This document shows positions 45,212-56,309 of a stretch of 64,000 nucleotides of DNA, piece after piece (positions within the stretch are counted from its first letter, which is position 1; every line of letters starts with the position of its first letter). The stretch comes from Planococcus citri. Its lineage: Eukaryota; Arthropoda; Insecta; Hemiptera; Pseudococcidae. The translations under genes and the position numbers were made by a program. The notes under the pieces were generated by a model that saw only the letters and a program-made list of their open reading frames with translations, ran no database searches and had not been told where the DNA came from. The stretch is taken from positions 61,910,836 through 61,974,835 of the forward strand of contig NC_088681.1 in NCBI RefSeq assembly GCF_950023065.1. The letters run 5' to 3'.

Positions 45212-45291
45212 CTGAAGCAAAGAAAATTATTTTTTATCATGAAAATTGCAGAAACCGATAGTGTCCGAAATTATAGGGCAGTTGACAGAAC

Positions 45292-45753
45292 CTGTTTTAC
45301 TGTCCTTGAGACTTGGAAACGCCCAGTTAGCGAAACCACCAGTGCTTGCAAATCCATAATACTTGATTGGCCTGGGCTCCGTATTCAAAGACATGAAAGT
45401 GGGACTTGCATTCTTTCCAACTTGAATTGATGCTCCATCTTGTGCAATTCGAATCCAGAATGGACGCCATTCGTCCGGCAATAATATATCTTCTTCGTGG
45501 TGTTTGCTTCCCGGTTCATCTAGTTCAGAGGTTTTGATTGCTGAAATTGTATTCGTATGACTACCTAAAATTAATTTGAAAATTTTCTCATCCTTTTTCA
45601 CAGTTTCATTTGTTGGAGAAAAAATAATGTGAGCGTCTTGATCAGTTTTCACCATGAATTCAAGGAAAATTGCGCCATTTTTTTTCATTTCTTCGATCGG
45701 ATAAAATGTGTAAGTGTCATCGTAGGTTGTTAGAGTTCTATACTGGGAAACAT
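45292..45753 (-). CDS. Gene D FAMeT2 exon
   Basis: This open 462-nt exon has DVSQYRTLTTYDD, FLEFMVKTDQDAHIIFSP, FKLILGSHTNTISAI and the signature EWRPFWIRIAQDGASIQVGKN. The donor is GTTCTG, weaker than the GTACTG or GTACTT of C and F, which may reduce splicing. Confidence 0.75.
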
Positions 45754-45949
45754 CTGCAAAAAAATCGAAATAAAAGGTTTTTTATGCTAAATTGAAATGA
45801 TTTGCAATTTTGGCGTTGAGAAGTTTTTTTCTTTTTCGTTCTTTGATGAGGAAGGATGGGTTACAATTTGTACCTACTCTTTTTCTTATCATGTTTGAAT
45901 TCACTACTTTACTAAGCAATCGTATTATGACTTAACCCATATTACCTAC

Positions 45950-46420
45950 CTATGTAATTCCTCTCAAAGCACAGAAACGCATAGTTAATGGAATTGTTAT
46001 CACTGGCGAATCTATAGTGCTCGATCAACCGAGGCTCTGTTCTCGAAGACATAAACGGAATGCTGCCTTTCTTTCCAACTTCAATCAATGTTCCATCTGA
46101 GGTGATTCGAATCCAAAATTGACGCCATTCTTCAGATGAAACCATGTTCTTTTCATAGTGTGTATGTGATGTATTTTTATCTGAAGCTTGAGTTGTTCGT
46201 ATCTCCGAAATGGCATTGTCCTTGCCACCACTTATAACTACTTCAAAACCTTTGTGATCACTGTTTGCAATTAGATTTGTTGAAGAAAATATAATATGAA
46301 CACCGCGTTCAGCTTTTACGTTGAATCTTAAGAAAAATCCTCCCTCATTTTTTATGTCTTCAACTGGATAAAATATATAGGAGCCGTTGTTGGTTGTTAA
46401 ATGTCTGCACTTTGAAAAAT
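45950..46420 (-). CDS. Gene D FAMeT1 exon
   Basis: This is a 471-nt open phase 1-1 exon. It starts DFSKCRHLTTNNGSYIFYP and has FFLRFNVKAERGVHIIFS, FEVVISGGKDNAISEI and the signature EWRQFWIRITSDGTLIEVGKK. It ends CFERNYIG at a GTAGGT donor and is closely similar to FAMeT1 of C and F. Confidence 0.78.
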
Positions 46421-46465
46421 CTGCAAAAAAAGAAAATAATTGCCAATAAGGTAAGTATGCTGTTA

Positions 46466-46719
46466 CACGGAAAAAAAAAAGTATAGATAATTTTTACTAT
46501 TTCATACAGTAACCGGATCCCATTCAAAAATATTGTGATTTTTACTATGAGAATAGTAAATTTTACTATCAGATTAGTAAATTTTACTTTGAGAGTAATA
46601 AATGTTTACCTAATTCTAGATAAAATGTATTTTTTGGCTGAGTAAAAATCACTATTATTTTTGAATGGGATCCGGTTACTATACTGAAATAGTAATTTTT
46701 ATTAATTTTTTTTTCCGTG
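46466..46719. mobile_element. TA-flanked mariner-like MITE
   Basis: CACGGAAAAAA... and ...TTTTTTCCGTG terminate a 254-bp element with TA on both sides (46464-46465 and 46720-46721). Gene C (about 23270) has the uninterrupted GCTGTTATGATGC site. Inverted ends extend inward to GTAACCGGATCCCATTCAAA. A TA duplication and these ends fit the Tc1/mariner group. There is no coding capacity. Confidence 0.8.
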
Positions 46720-48653
46720 TAGGTATGATGCGGATGTGTCAAAAAAAAAATTAAATATTGTTAACTTTGTATGGTGAAGTGTTTGTGCATTTTTGGTGCG
46801 TTTCTGTGTAGTCATACCACCACCACTTATATTGATTTCTTTGATAAAGTAAAAGATGCGGTTCATCAATTTGTCTCCTTTTCATGTAAAATCTCATGTC
46901 AAAATTTTCTCTGATGAAATACAGCATGTTTCTTTCATTCCCCTATACTCTCATAACCGGTAATATCTATCAGATCGTATGTGCGAATCGTGACGTGACA
47001 GATGAGACGTGCTTATCCTAACAGATGAAAATTTGATGCGAAGCATTGAAAAATCAGATTATAATCAGCTTATTTGAAACACTTTTTTTGAAAAATGTTT
47101 GCTCGAGGTGTAATTTCGTTTTTATTTTGTAAAATCTATTTATTAAAATGGTTGGCAATTTTCTCATAATTAGTGTTCGTTTTAATGAGATAACTCCAAC
47201 AGGATATCCTCTGATTTTAGTCTATCGTTCAAAATCAGTTAGGTATACCGGATGGACATTTTTTATCAATTCGGTCAATTCGGAAAGTGGATAACCAATT
47301 CCACGAATAATCGCGAAATCGTATTGCGAACATCCTGACCGTTAGTTTTTGCTGCTTGTATGAGTGTGTTTGCGTTTTTTAAAATCATTCCCCATGTTCC
47401 CTTTGCTATACTTATATCAATTTGTTTTTCCGGTAAACATGAAATCGTGAAATTATATTGTCGACAAATTGATAATAAAATATTTTAAAACGACTGCATG
47501 TTTTATAAAAAAAAAATATATATATTTTAGTTGTACCAGTTGTGTGTCAGCTTTGGACATTTTTTCCTTGCTTATTTTCATGTTTTGATCAAGACGAATA
47601 GGCAAAAGTTGAGCAAGTCTTTCAAAAAAGGTGTCATGGGCTCTCAAAATGACGCAATTCAATTTTTTACTAAAAATTTGTACCTAACGCGGTTGAAATT
47701 TATAAATTTGGTCCAAATCCAGTTTAGCGTTTTTTATGCTACGTATTTTTTTGGAAAAAATTTCAATCGAAATTAAAAATATTGAAAAAATTGATTTTAT
47801 GAATTTTTTAAGGTTTTTTATCCATGGGTATAATATATATATTTTTTTTCTTCAAAAAACTGCTGTACATTTTGTGTAGTGAAACATGTGCAGTCTCTCG
47901 ATCACCCCCCCCCCCCTAAAGTTGCGATTTGAGGTTTCGACCATCCTTGATCCACTGAATTCGAAATTCAATGCCACTTTTAGCCCTCTATCGAGCGCTT
48001 GAAGATTGACGGATCGTAAAAATTGCAAATTCTTATCAACTTTATAAATTATACTAATCCACTGTTGTATTTTTCTTTGTTTCAGGTAAGTGAGATTTTT
48101 AAGTGTGTGAAAGTATAACCACTTACGTACATAGTAACATAAGTAAGTAAATCATTTTACTTATAATTTTATGAAGCAATATCTTGATAAGTACCTAACC
48201 GATGGAATGTTATCAGAGGTCATTTTCGAGTCAGTTTGAAGCCTGTAGAAAATTATGGGTTTTCTCTAGAGCTCTAGAAATAGGTACTTCAAAATGGCCT
48301 GTAATGAACTTTTTGCAGCTGAAAATTTGATCTCATAGGTTCTTGGCAACCCTGTTTTAAAAAGAGGCTCTGAATCTACTAAACAATGTTTGCAATTGAC
48401 TCGATATGTGGACTTTGAGTGGTTGATGAAGATTTGAGCTATGGGTCCATCCTTTTTAAACCAGGTTGTGGGTATTAAAGTGTGAAAATTACGCATGCGA
48501 CTCAATTTTTATCTCTTATAGAGTTGAAGTTCAAATCATTCATCAATGAAACGGTTAATATTAGAGAGCATGATAAAACTATGATAACCGTAAAAAGGTT
48601 GATCAGATCTTAATTGGGCACTTAAACTGTAAATTCGGAAATATGAAAGTTAC
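46720..48653 (-). other. Intron 1 of gene D (unit-shared)
   Basis: This part of the intron is similar to gene C (23270-23557 joined to 37960-39553) almost end to end. It provides the empty site for the foldback stack in gene C near 47010. I see no gene in it. Confidence 0.55.
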
Positions 48654-48777
48654 CTATTCCATTGCCACTGCTATTTATTTCATCTCCTCTGCTAGTTGTG
48701 TCATTTTCACCGTTGATTCCACACAGGATAATAATAATCACTAAGCAAACACCGACCGCGTTAATCTGTGAAAGCAT
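48654..48777 (-). CDS. Gene D signal-peptide exon
   Basis: The ATG at 48777 begins MLSQINAVGVCLVIIIILCG, a strong signal peptide, followed by INGENDTTSRGDEINSSGNGIG. The phase 1 donor is GTAACT, weaker than GTAAGT in C. Length equals the gene C exon (124 nt). Confidence 0.75.
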
Positions 48778-48849
48778 TTTGTACGGTATGTACTAATACC
48801 GATTTTTATTACCAACAACTGACACTTGCTCACTTCAGTCTTGTGTAAC

Positions 48850-48885
48850 TGCGAATGGCGAATATTTTTATGGTACCTGTTTATA
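48850..48885 (-). promoter_or_regulatory. Gene D core promoter, altered
   Basis: TATAAA at 48885-48880 lies 35 bp from the A of GCAGTT at 48850. Relative to B and C the TATA region was changed (TATAAACAGG for TATAAATACC) and spacing is longer, so activity may be reduced. Confidence 0.45.
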
Positions 48886-49046
48886 AAAAAAAATACTCAT
48901 TAGTTGCCATATTGCAACATGTACGAGTATAATAATTCAGATAATTCGTCTAATCATTTGTGTGATAAGGAAAACACAGGATATACTCGTATAGTACTGA
49001 CTTTGACGTAAGCCCGAAATTATATTTTTTTAAATAAAGTAATGGG

Positions 49047-49212
49047 TATATGTGACCATCCGCGATAAAACCGACCATCCGTCGCAAAAAAATCGAAAAT
49101 TTTTTTTCGCGAATTTTTGTTCCCTAAACCATTTGAGGCCCAAAAATAGGCAAAAAAAAGTTTTCGATTTTTTGCGACGGATGGTCGGTTTTATCGCGGA
49201 CGGTCACATATA
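49047..49212. mobile_element. Short palindromic MITE upstream of gene D
   Basis: TATATGTGACCATCCGCGAT and its near complement close a 166-bp element with arms of about 60 bp that pair over most of their length. TATA at both ends could be a TA or TATA duplication. The matching spacers upstream of B and C lack it. Confidence 0.65.
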
Positions 49213-49473
49213 TTTTTATTTGTTTTCCTGTTTCACCACGTCATTTATGGGTTCTCAAAAAAGGTAATTTTTGAAAAAAAAAGTCGTGCTTTGAAATAAT
49301 GGTCCATTTCCAAAAGACAGTTTTTTAAATCCTACGTTGACTTAGGCCCTTGCTATCGAAAATTCAAGATCAATTTTTTGGTTCATCTGAGTGATTGGAA
49401 GACCGAAAATCGCTTACTTTTGAGTAAGTTTGTGTTTTGGAAAGTTTTCTTCGAAAATCGTACGAAACTGGGT

Positions 49474-49622
49474 TTCATTTGTTGGAGAAAAAATAATATG
49501 AGCGTCTTGATCAACTTTCACCATGAATTCCAAAAACAATCCTTCATCATTTTTTATATCTTCGATCGAATAAAGTGTGTAAGCGTCATCGTAGGTAGTT
49601 GAAGTTCTGTACTGGGAAAGAT
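49474..49622 (-). pseudogene. FAMeT2 fragment fused to spacer
   Basis: After a TTTTGCAG acceptor, DLSQYRTSTTYDDAYTLY, FLEFMVKVDQDAHIIFSP and TNET match the first third of FAMeT2. The match then stops at about 49474 and runs directly into the spacer normally found upstream of a gene promoter. EGF, FAMeT3, FAMeT4 and the 3' end are gone. Shared GTTT at the joint suggests deletion by short homology. Confidence 0.75.
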
Positions 49623-52600
49623 CTGCAAAAAATGTATACAAAAAATGGTTAGCTACATACATTGTTGCAATTTTGCGGCACGTCAGATTTTCTTGTGACT
49701 CTTAAAACTTTTTTCAACAGACCATATTTTCCACAAAATTCACACTTTTTTTCGGAATAAAAATTGTACAGGGCACAAGAGACGGTAAATTACTTTTTAA
49801 AATAAAAATTTCAAAAATTCAAACTGTCCAACTCTCGCGTTGTCAAAGTCTCACGTTTTGGCTAAAAATTGCTAATAAGTTTCGCCATTTCGTCAAAAAT
49901 TTCTAAAATGTCATGCTTTGTGCTAACTATAAGTATATAAAATTGTCATAGTCTCGCGTTCAGCCAAAAATAAACCTAAAGTTTTAATCGTTTGTTTAAA
50001 AATTCCATAAAGTCTCGTTTCTCGCGCTCAAAATTATTGATTTTATTTAAAAAGTTCCAAAAAATTGGACTTGACCCCCTAAAATTGCTAAAAAGTCTTG
50101 CTTTTTTGCCAAAAGGTTGCAGAATAATCTCTCTTTTTTTCCAATAATTATTTTTAAAAAGCTAAAGCAATTCTAGTACCCTGGAGTGAAGACGCGACTT
50201 GTGCCTGAAGATTCAAAATCACTTGAAAGCAGTTTCAATTGATACAAAAACATGAAAAATCGAAATACAAGATGTGAATTTCAATAATTGTGTTTGAAAA
50301 TTTGTTAAACATTAAAAGATCAATTTCGGTAGCTCTAAATTTGGATACAAAATGGTGGGAGACGTGCCCTTCCAATGAACCATATTTTGGATCTGGATAA
50401 ATCGATGTTGAAACGTTGAAAAATGTAGAAAAATGATAAATAGAAAAACAGGAGAAGAACTTATTGAGAATAGATCTGAAATTTTTAACTTTTAATTTCG
50501 GTAGGTCAAAGTGTCCGTGGTCTGTGGTTTGTTAGTCAGGTACGCTGAGAAAATTTAAAAATTTTCGACCGAAAAAGTATTAGTTCCCGAATTTCAGTGA
50601 ACCCAAAGTATACCTACTCAAGATATTGTGATCATTTTTATTAACTAATCATTCCAAATGCCGAATTTGTGGCCGGGTTGGTGCTGAGCCAATACCTACC
50701 GATGCGATATGGTCACATAATAATTAGTACAAAAATACTTTTATACTTCATTTTATTACTAATAACAATGCGGAATAATGTTCGAAAATCAAACATGATA
50801 GAGGTAGAAATCATAGTGAAATTAAATTACGAGTATTTCTCACTTCTGTGAATTTATGGATTTGTCCGGACTCATAGGATGGAAGCGAAACGATTTGGTT
50901 TGAAGTCTGAAGTTCATTTGTTCGGGTGCCAATTATTTTGTTATCCCAGGAATACTAGTAATTTAGCTGTATAAAAATATAAATACGAAACGTAAATAGG
51001 TATAATGTAAAAATACCAGTTGTAAACAAATTACTTAGTATGCATATGGATCACTATAAAACAAATAAAATTACTCTTAAGGTGAGTTGGGGTAATTGAG
51101 AATGAGTCGGTTTATGTTAATAAGCAGAGCTCGGATATTCTTTCCTAAAAAAAAAAAAAAACAAATATGCGCTTAGATATTCCCTGAAAAAATGCCAAAA
51201 TATGCCCTAAAACGTGAAAATATTCCCTAACGATATGGGTGTTGTTTCACAGGGAAAATCAATTCCTAGACGATTTTACCAATATTGTGGTTCAATACCA
51301 AAAATTTACGAACAAAACTGCAAACAGAGCGTTTCATTTCATTATTAAGTAAGTTGAGAATCAACAAGATCTAAAAAATGAAAAGCACAACTATCGCCAA
51401 CAAAAAAAAAAAAAAAAAAAAAAAAAAAAACAGAATTGTCAACAAAAAATCTACTTACTTGGTAATTTTAATGAAAAAATTCATGATATCGAAATATCGC
51501 CATGCAATGATCACTCAGCAGCTCATCGGTAGTGCCAAGTGCCTATCAAATATATTTTTTTGCGTAACATTTACTATAGAAAGTCCTACTTTCTTGTCAA
51601 AATTGCAAAAAAGTCCTGTTTTTTGTCCAAAATCATGATTTTTGTCAAAATAATTTTTAAAAAGTCTTGGTTTTTTTGCAAGATTTTAGAAAATACTGAT
51701 TTTTTAAGGATTTTGAAGAAGTGCTGATTTTTGCCAAAAATTAGAAAAAGTTTCCATTTTCTAACCAGAGATTTTTTTTTTTAAAAAAACTGATTATTTG
51801 CCAAAAATTAAAAAAAGTCCTAACTTTTGTCGAATTTTCGAAAAATTTCAGATTTTTTGCCATAAATTTTGGAGCCTTGGTCTTTTTACCATAGTCAAGA
51901 AAGTTTGGATTGTTTTTTAGGATCTCGAAGAAGTTATGATTTTTGCCAGAAATAAAAACTCTCGATTTCTTAGGCAGAGTATGAAAAAGTCCTGATTTTA
52001 GCCAGAAATACAAAAAAGTCTCGATTTTGTGACCACAGATCCTATAAAGTCTTGATTCTTGGCCAAAGTTCCAGATTTTTGTCAGAAATTCAAAAAAGTT
52101 TTGATTTTTTCAGCATTTTAAAGAAATCATGATTTTTGTCAGGATGTGTTTACTCACCTGTCTGTTGGCTAAAAACTAAATTGGGGGGGGGGCTTGGATC
52201 CATGATAGGGGAGAACGCTCAGCAGAGTCGCGAAGGGACATCTCAGATTCGTGTTTAGCACAATATGAAAATCGACTAACACCTATACCAAAATTATTCA
52301 GCTTTCTACCTCACGTCTTTTCCCAATGGAATGCTAATTTTCCTGGACTATCCCCATTTTGTGGTAAATAACACGTACTTATATTCACCAGTAATGAATT
52401 GCCCTCCAAATCAGATACAGTGATTCTGAGGTTCTTTCTGACCATTTTATCAACGCATAGCACAAGTGCGTCTGTCAACACAAGGTGATGACCTGAGCGC
52501 CTCATTGTCTTTCAACTTTGTGGCCTTTTTACCGACCAAAGACCACCACTTATGTAACTTTTTTGTGATTTGGCCAACTGGGCAGAATAACTGGTTTCTC

Positions 52601-52659
52601 AAATATGGAAACTTAGGTAACCTCCCAAGGGTTAACAATTTCATTGAAATGCAACGTAC
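49623..52659. other. Spacer and degenerate repeats, no intact gene
   Basis: Positions 49840-50150 and 51580-52140 hold degenerate tandem units of about 35-45 bp around AAAAAGTCCTGATTTTTGCCA or AAAGTCTCGCTTTT. Around 50830-51050 lies a diverged copy of the conserved intergenic block, which suggests a gene boundary. A run of about 25 A is at 51405-51430. The open frame on the minus strand at 52311-52505 resembles no family I know. Confidence 0.45.
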
Positions 52660-53131
52660 CTTGTATTTTGTCGTTCGGAAAGATAACCCACTCAGCATAA
52701 CCGTCAGCACGATAATGACCAGAGTAACCAGCCATACCTAAAGTACTTGATTGGCCTAGGCGTTGTTTTTAAAACCATAAAGGCAGGTTCTCTATTTTTT
52801 CCAACTTCAATTGATGATCCGTCTGCTGTGATTCTAATCCAGAATCTACGCCATTCTGTGTGCGATATGATATTTTTCTCATAATGAGTAATCTGTGGGT
52901 TATAAGAACTACTTGTGTATGTGTAGATCCCCGAGTAATCTGTCAAGCTATCCATGTTATTTAAGAATATTTTAATCTCAATATTCGATTGATCATTTGT
53001 AAAAACGATATCAGCACGGATTGATTTTACGCCGAATTTTAAAAATATTCCATCATCATTTTTCATATCTGCGATTGGATAAAAAGTGTAAATGGAATTG
53101 CGCCCTATTAGAGTTCTATTCCAGAGATGAT
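52660..53131 (-). pseudogene. Gene E FAMeT exon, 1-bp insertion
   Basis: The exon starts DHLWNRTLIGRNSIYTFYP and has FLKFGVKSIRADIVFTND and the signature EWRRFWIRITADGSSIEVGKN. After PRPIKYF one extra base near 52739 (CCTAAAG where others have CCAAAG) shifts the frame. The following sequence is open in the next frame (GMAGYSGHYRADGYAEWVIFPN) up to a phase 1 GTACGT donor. Length 472 nt confirms one surplus base. It is most like FAMeT4 but clearly divergent. Confidence 0.72.
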
Positions 53132-53897
53132 CTGCAGAAAATTAAAATAAAGAACAAATGTAGGTATGTAGGTAATACAGAAGCAAAATAGTCCACAAAT
53201 ACTTTTCATCGCACCACGGTGCCATACTAGTCTTTACTTAGTTAATTTAAATAGAAAGTGTATCAGTAAGTACCACAATGTTTCAAGGGAGATTTTATTA
53301 ATTTGAAAAAACTTACTCAAAAAAATTCGATCCAATCTCTGTATTGATAATTTCTCAATGTTTAAAAAGTTGTTGGTTTGTTGAATTACGCGAATGGATG
53401 TCAACTTCTCAATGTTTAAAAAATAGTTTGAAATGCATAATTATCGATACGTTCTACATACAAGCAGGTAATTAATTACCTACAAACAAAATGTTCAAGA
53501 AATAAAATCTAAACTTGATACCTATTATCAATGATTTTTGCTAGAAACTCAATAAACCAGAAAATATATTTATGTAGTGTACTAGAAAATACCATCTGTA
53601 TAGTTTCAGTGTTAATAAATTTAGTTAAACAATCAATGTAGGTAAATGATGAATATCATTGTAGAGTAATCAAAGAACATCCCATCTTTGCAATTTTTGG
53701 TTGGAAATTTTAATAAATAAGTAAGAATCCTAATAACATTACTGTTTGTGTTTTATATTTCACTGACAAGCTGTGTAGTGCTGGTAAATAAATCCTAACC
53801 GGTATTTTGTGTCATTTGTCCCACTGAAAACGGTGTGGTACTGATACACTTTATTTATAAGTTACATAATTATTGAAGGGCTCAGTTCCAAACTGAC

Positions 53898-55169
53898 TTA
53901 AGGGTCATTCCACGTCAATTGGACCAAGAAGTGGTAGGTGGGTTCGGCGATTTTTTTGAAATTTTTCCTGTGGAAAGACCTTCCGAAGGGATGACCAATG
54001 GCGCAAATCGCAGCCCTCTAGCCCATTTTTAACGGCAGCCAGGGGGTGTCAAAGTTTTCAGTGAACCTAAAGTATCATCCATTTCAGCAGTGGATTACTC
54101 GATAACCGCGATACCTACCAAAATGGAACTTCTTCCCATAGTTAGAGGTTTTGAAAGGCTTTTTGGTGATATCATAAAAATCAGTGTTGCCACTTTTTTT
54201 CGTGCAAAAAATTAGCTCAAAAAGTTTCAAAACGTAGTTTTCATATCGTTCTGACTCTCAAAAATTCTGAAAAAAATATATTATGGACAACTGTTTATGC
54301 TGAACAACATATTGAAAAATTGGGATGGTAACTTGTCGCAAAGTCGGTTTAAAAAAATTTAAAGTTTGCGAAAAAATACGAGTTTTAGATTTAAAACATG
54401 AAAAAGAGTTTTGATTGGTAAAGTTGAGCCATTTGACCCCTATTTTTACGTATCCGTTGAAGAAGTTGAAAATATATCTTTACTCGATAAAATAAACTCA
54501 TCACAAAAAAAACAAAATTCTAAAAAATTCAAAAAATAAACAAATTTTAATTTTTTTGCTGTGAGTGTGATTTTCATAAACTTTTTCATGAAATACGTCA
54601 GAAAGAGGTCAAAATAAGACAACTGAATAAATTTAAACTTTTTTTGATGTTTGGAGTTGAAAATTGAATTTTTTCGAATTTTGATTTTTTGTGATGAGTT
54701 CATTTTATTGAGTGAAAGGGGGTTTTTGCGACAAGTTACCATCCCAATTTTTCAATATGCTGTTCATCATGAACAGTTGTCCATAATATATTTTTTTCAG
54801 AATTTTTGAGAGTCAGAACGATATGAAAACTACGTTTTGAAACTTTTTGAGCTAATTTTTTGCACGAAAAAAAGTGGCAACACTGATTTTTATGATATCA
54901 CCAAAAAGCCTTTCAAAACCTCTAACTATGGGAAGAAGTTCCATTTTGGTAGGTATCGCGGTTATCGAGTAATCCACTGCTGAAATGGATGATACTTTAG
55001 GTTCACTGAAAACTTTGACACCCCCTGGCTGCCGTTAAAAATGGGCTAGAGGGCTGCGATTTGCGCCAATGGTCATCCCTTCGGAAGGTCTTTCCACAGG
55101 AAAAATTTCAAAAAAATCGCCGAACCCACCTACCACTTCTTGGTCCAATTGACGTGGAATGACCTTTAA
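53898..55169. mobile_element. TTAA-flanked foldback element
   Basis: The termini are GGGTCATTCCACGTCAATTG and the complement with one mismatch, bordered by TTAA on both sides (53898-53901 and 55166-55169). Inverted arms of 430 bp or more, probably about 600 bp, surround a short centre near 54550-54650. TTAA duplication is typical of piggyBac and a few other groups. No transposase is seen, so the assignment is tentative. It lies in intron 1 of gene E. Confidence 0.7.
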
Positions 55170-55697
55170 GTCCATTTTTTCGATTTCGAGAAAAACGTAA
55201 ATATCTACCTACCTAACTGTTTTCATCGCTCTTCCGCTTCAATAATACATATATGATGTGATTATATGGTTGTGAAGCTTGATTTTTCTGCCATAAAGTA
55301 CCGTATTTGTTTTTTTTATTCGCGTTTCGCGTATTTTCAGCTCCACAGCGTACCAAAGAGTGAGAAAAAGCGGACTTAAGTCACTTTGGAATTGTATGAC
55401 GTTGAAAATTTTGAAAAAAAAACGAAAAATGCAGTTTTTTTTTTTGAAAAAATACACGAAATGTCGACTCGATACATTTCTGAAAAAATTTCATACAAAG
55501 CACCTTCGAATTTTGTCTATTATAAAAAAAATTAATGAGTAAATTTGAAAAAAAAATATCAAAAATCTTGAAATTTTAATTTTAGGTAATCATGTTTTGA
55601 ATAGGTAATGATTACAAAACCTATGTAAAAGGATAAGTAAAATTTTATCCAATAAGCGATTACGAAAACCATCGAGAACCCTTGAGTACCTTAGAGT

Positions 55698-55932
55698 CAA
55701 ACCCAGAATTCTCCAAATTTTTCAAAAATGAGGTTATGATCGTTTTGGGTACAGTTAGTAGGTACGCATCGATTGCCATTCTCCGTTTTTACCTATCTGA
55801 CACAATGACGCAGTCAGGGGGGTCCAAAGTACTGGGTCAGAGTCAAATTCCGAAAAAATGTCCAAAATTTTCAAAAATGAGATTATGGTCGTTTTGGGTA
55901 CAGTTAGTAGGTACGCATCAATTGCCATTCAA
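55698..55932. repeat. Two-copy tandem repeat, about 147-bp period
   Basis: A segment of about 85 bp containing CGTTTTGGGTACAGTTAGTAGG and ATTGCCATTC occurs at 55698-55785 and again at 55845-55932 with few changes. Non-coding. Confidence 0.6.
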
Positions 55933-55959
55933 TAATTTACTGAACTGCTCACATTAAAA

Positions 55960-56300
55960 AAAAATTATTACTTCTCAAAACATGATATTTCAAGAGCTTT
56001 TACCCTCACTTTGTTCGGGCCTTTTTGCTTAATTTCTAAAAAAAAAAATCGTTCGAAAACTGAAATTCTGAAGCATAAATAATGAATCTCGTCCTATGTA
56101 TAAAAAAGCATTGTTCTTTTACATATCAAAATCATACTTTTCAAAAGCTTTTGCCCTCGCTACGCTCGGGCTAATTGTTTTTTCTCTCATCATGAAAAAA
56201 ATTGGACCTTTCTCCAACAACCAAACCCCCCTCCCTTCCAGATATGCTCTGGCTACGCCACTGTACCTTAATGCCTATCCGGTCGTACTAAGTTTTAAAA
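55960..56300. other. Possible hAT-like element relic
   Basis: TTGCCCTCGCTACGCTCGGGC and the surrounding T-rich sequence resemble the interior of the element at 8189-8961, and a GCTCTGGCTACGCCACTG end-like stretch lies near 56255. I cannot find matching termini or a target duplication. Confidence 0.3.
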
Positions 56301-56309
56301 AAATATAAT

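Larger units (their letters stand above)
40979..48777 (-). pseudogene. Gene D: disrupted FAMeT-EGF gene
   Basis: Exons are 48777-48654 (signal), 46420-45950 (FAMeT1), 45753-45292 (FAMeT2), 45211-44991 plus 43494-43409 (EGF, split by a 1.5-kb insertion), 42829-42372 (FAMeT3, one base short), 41515-41042 (FAMeT4) and 40986-40979 (terminal, GGG GGT TAG). The insertion and the frameshift both prevent a full product. The remaining exons are well preserved, so inactivation is probably recent. The transcript could still yield a signal-FAMeT1-FAMeT2-partial EGF protein. Confidence 0.8.

Noticed and set aside
52311..52710. Overlapping minus-strand frames near the gene E FAMeT exon
   Set aside because: One overlaps the FAMeT exon in a wrong frame and the other has no recognisable motif or conservation.
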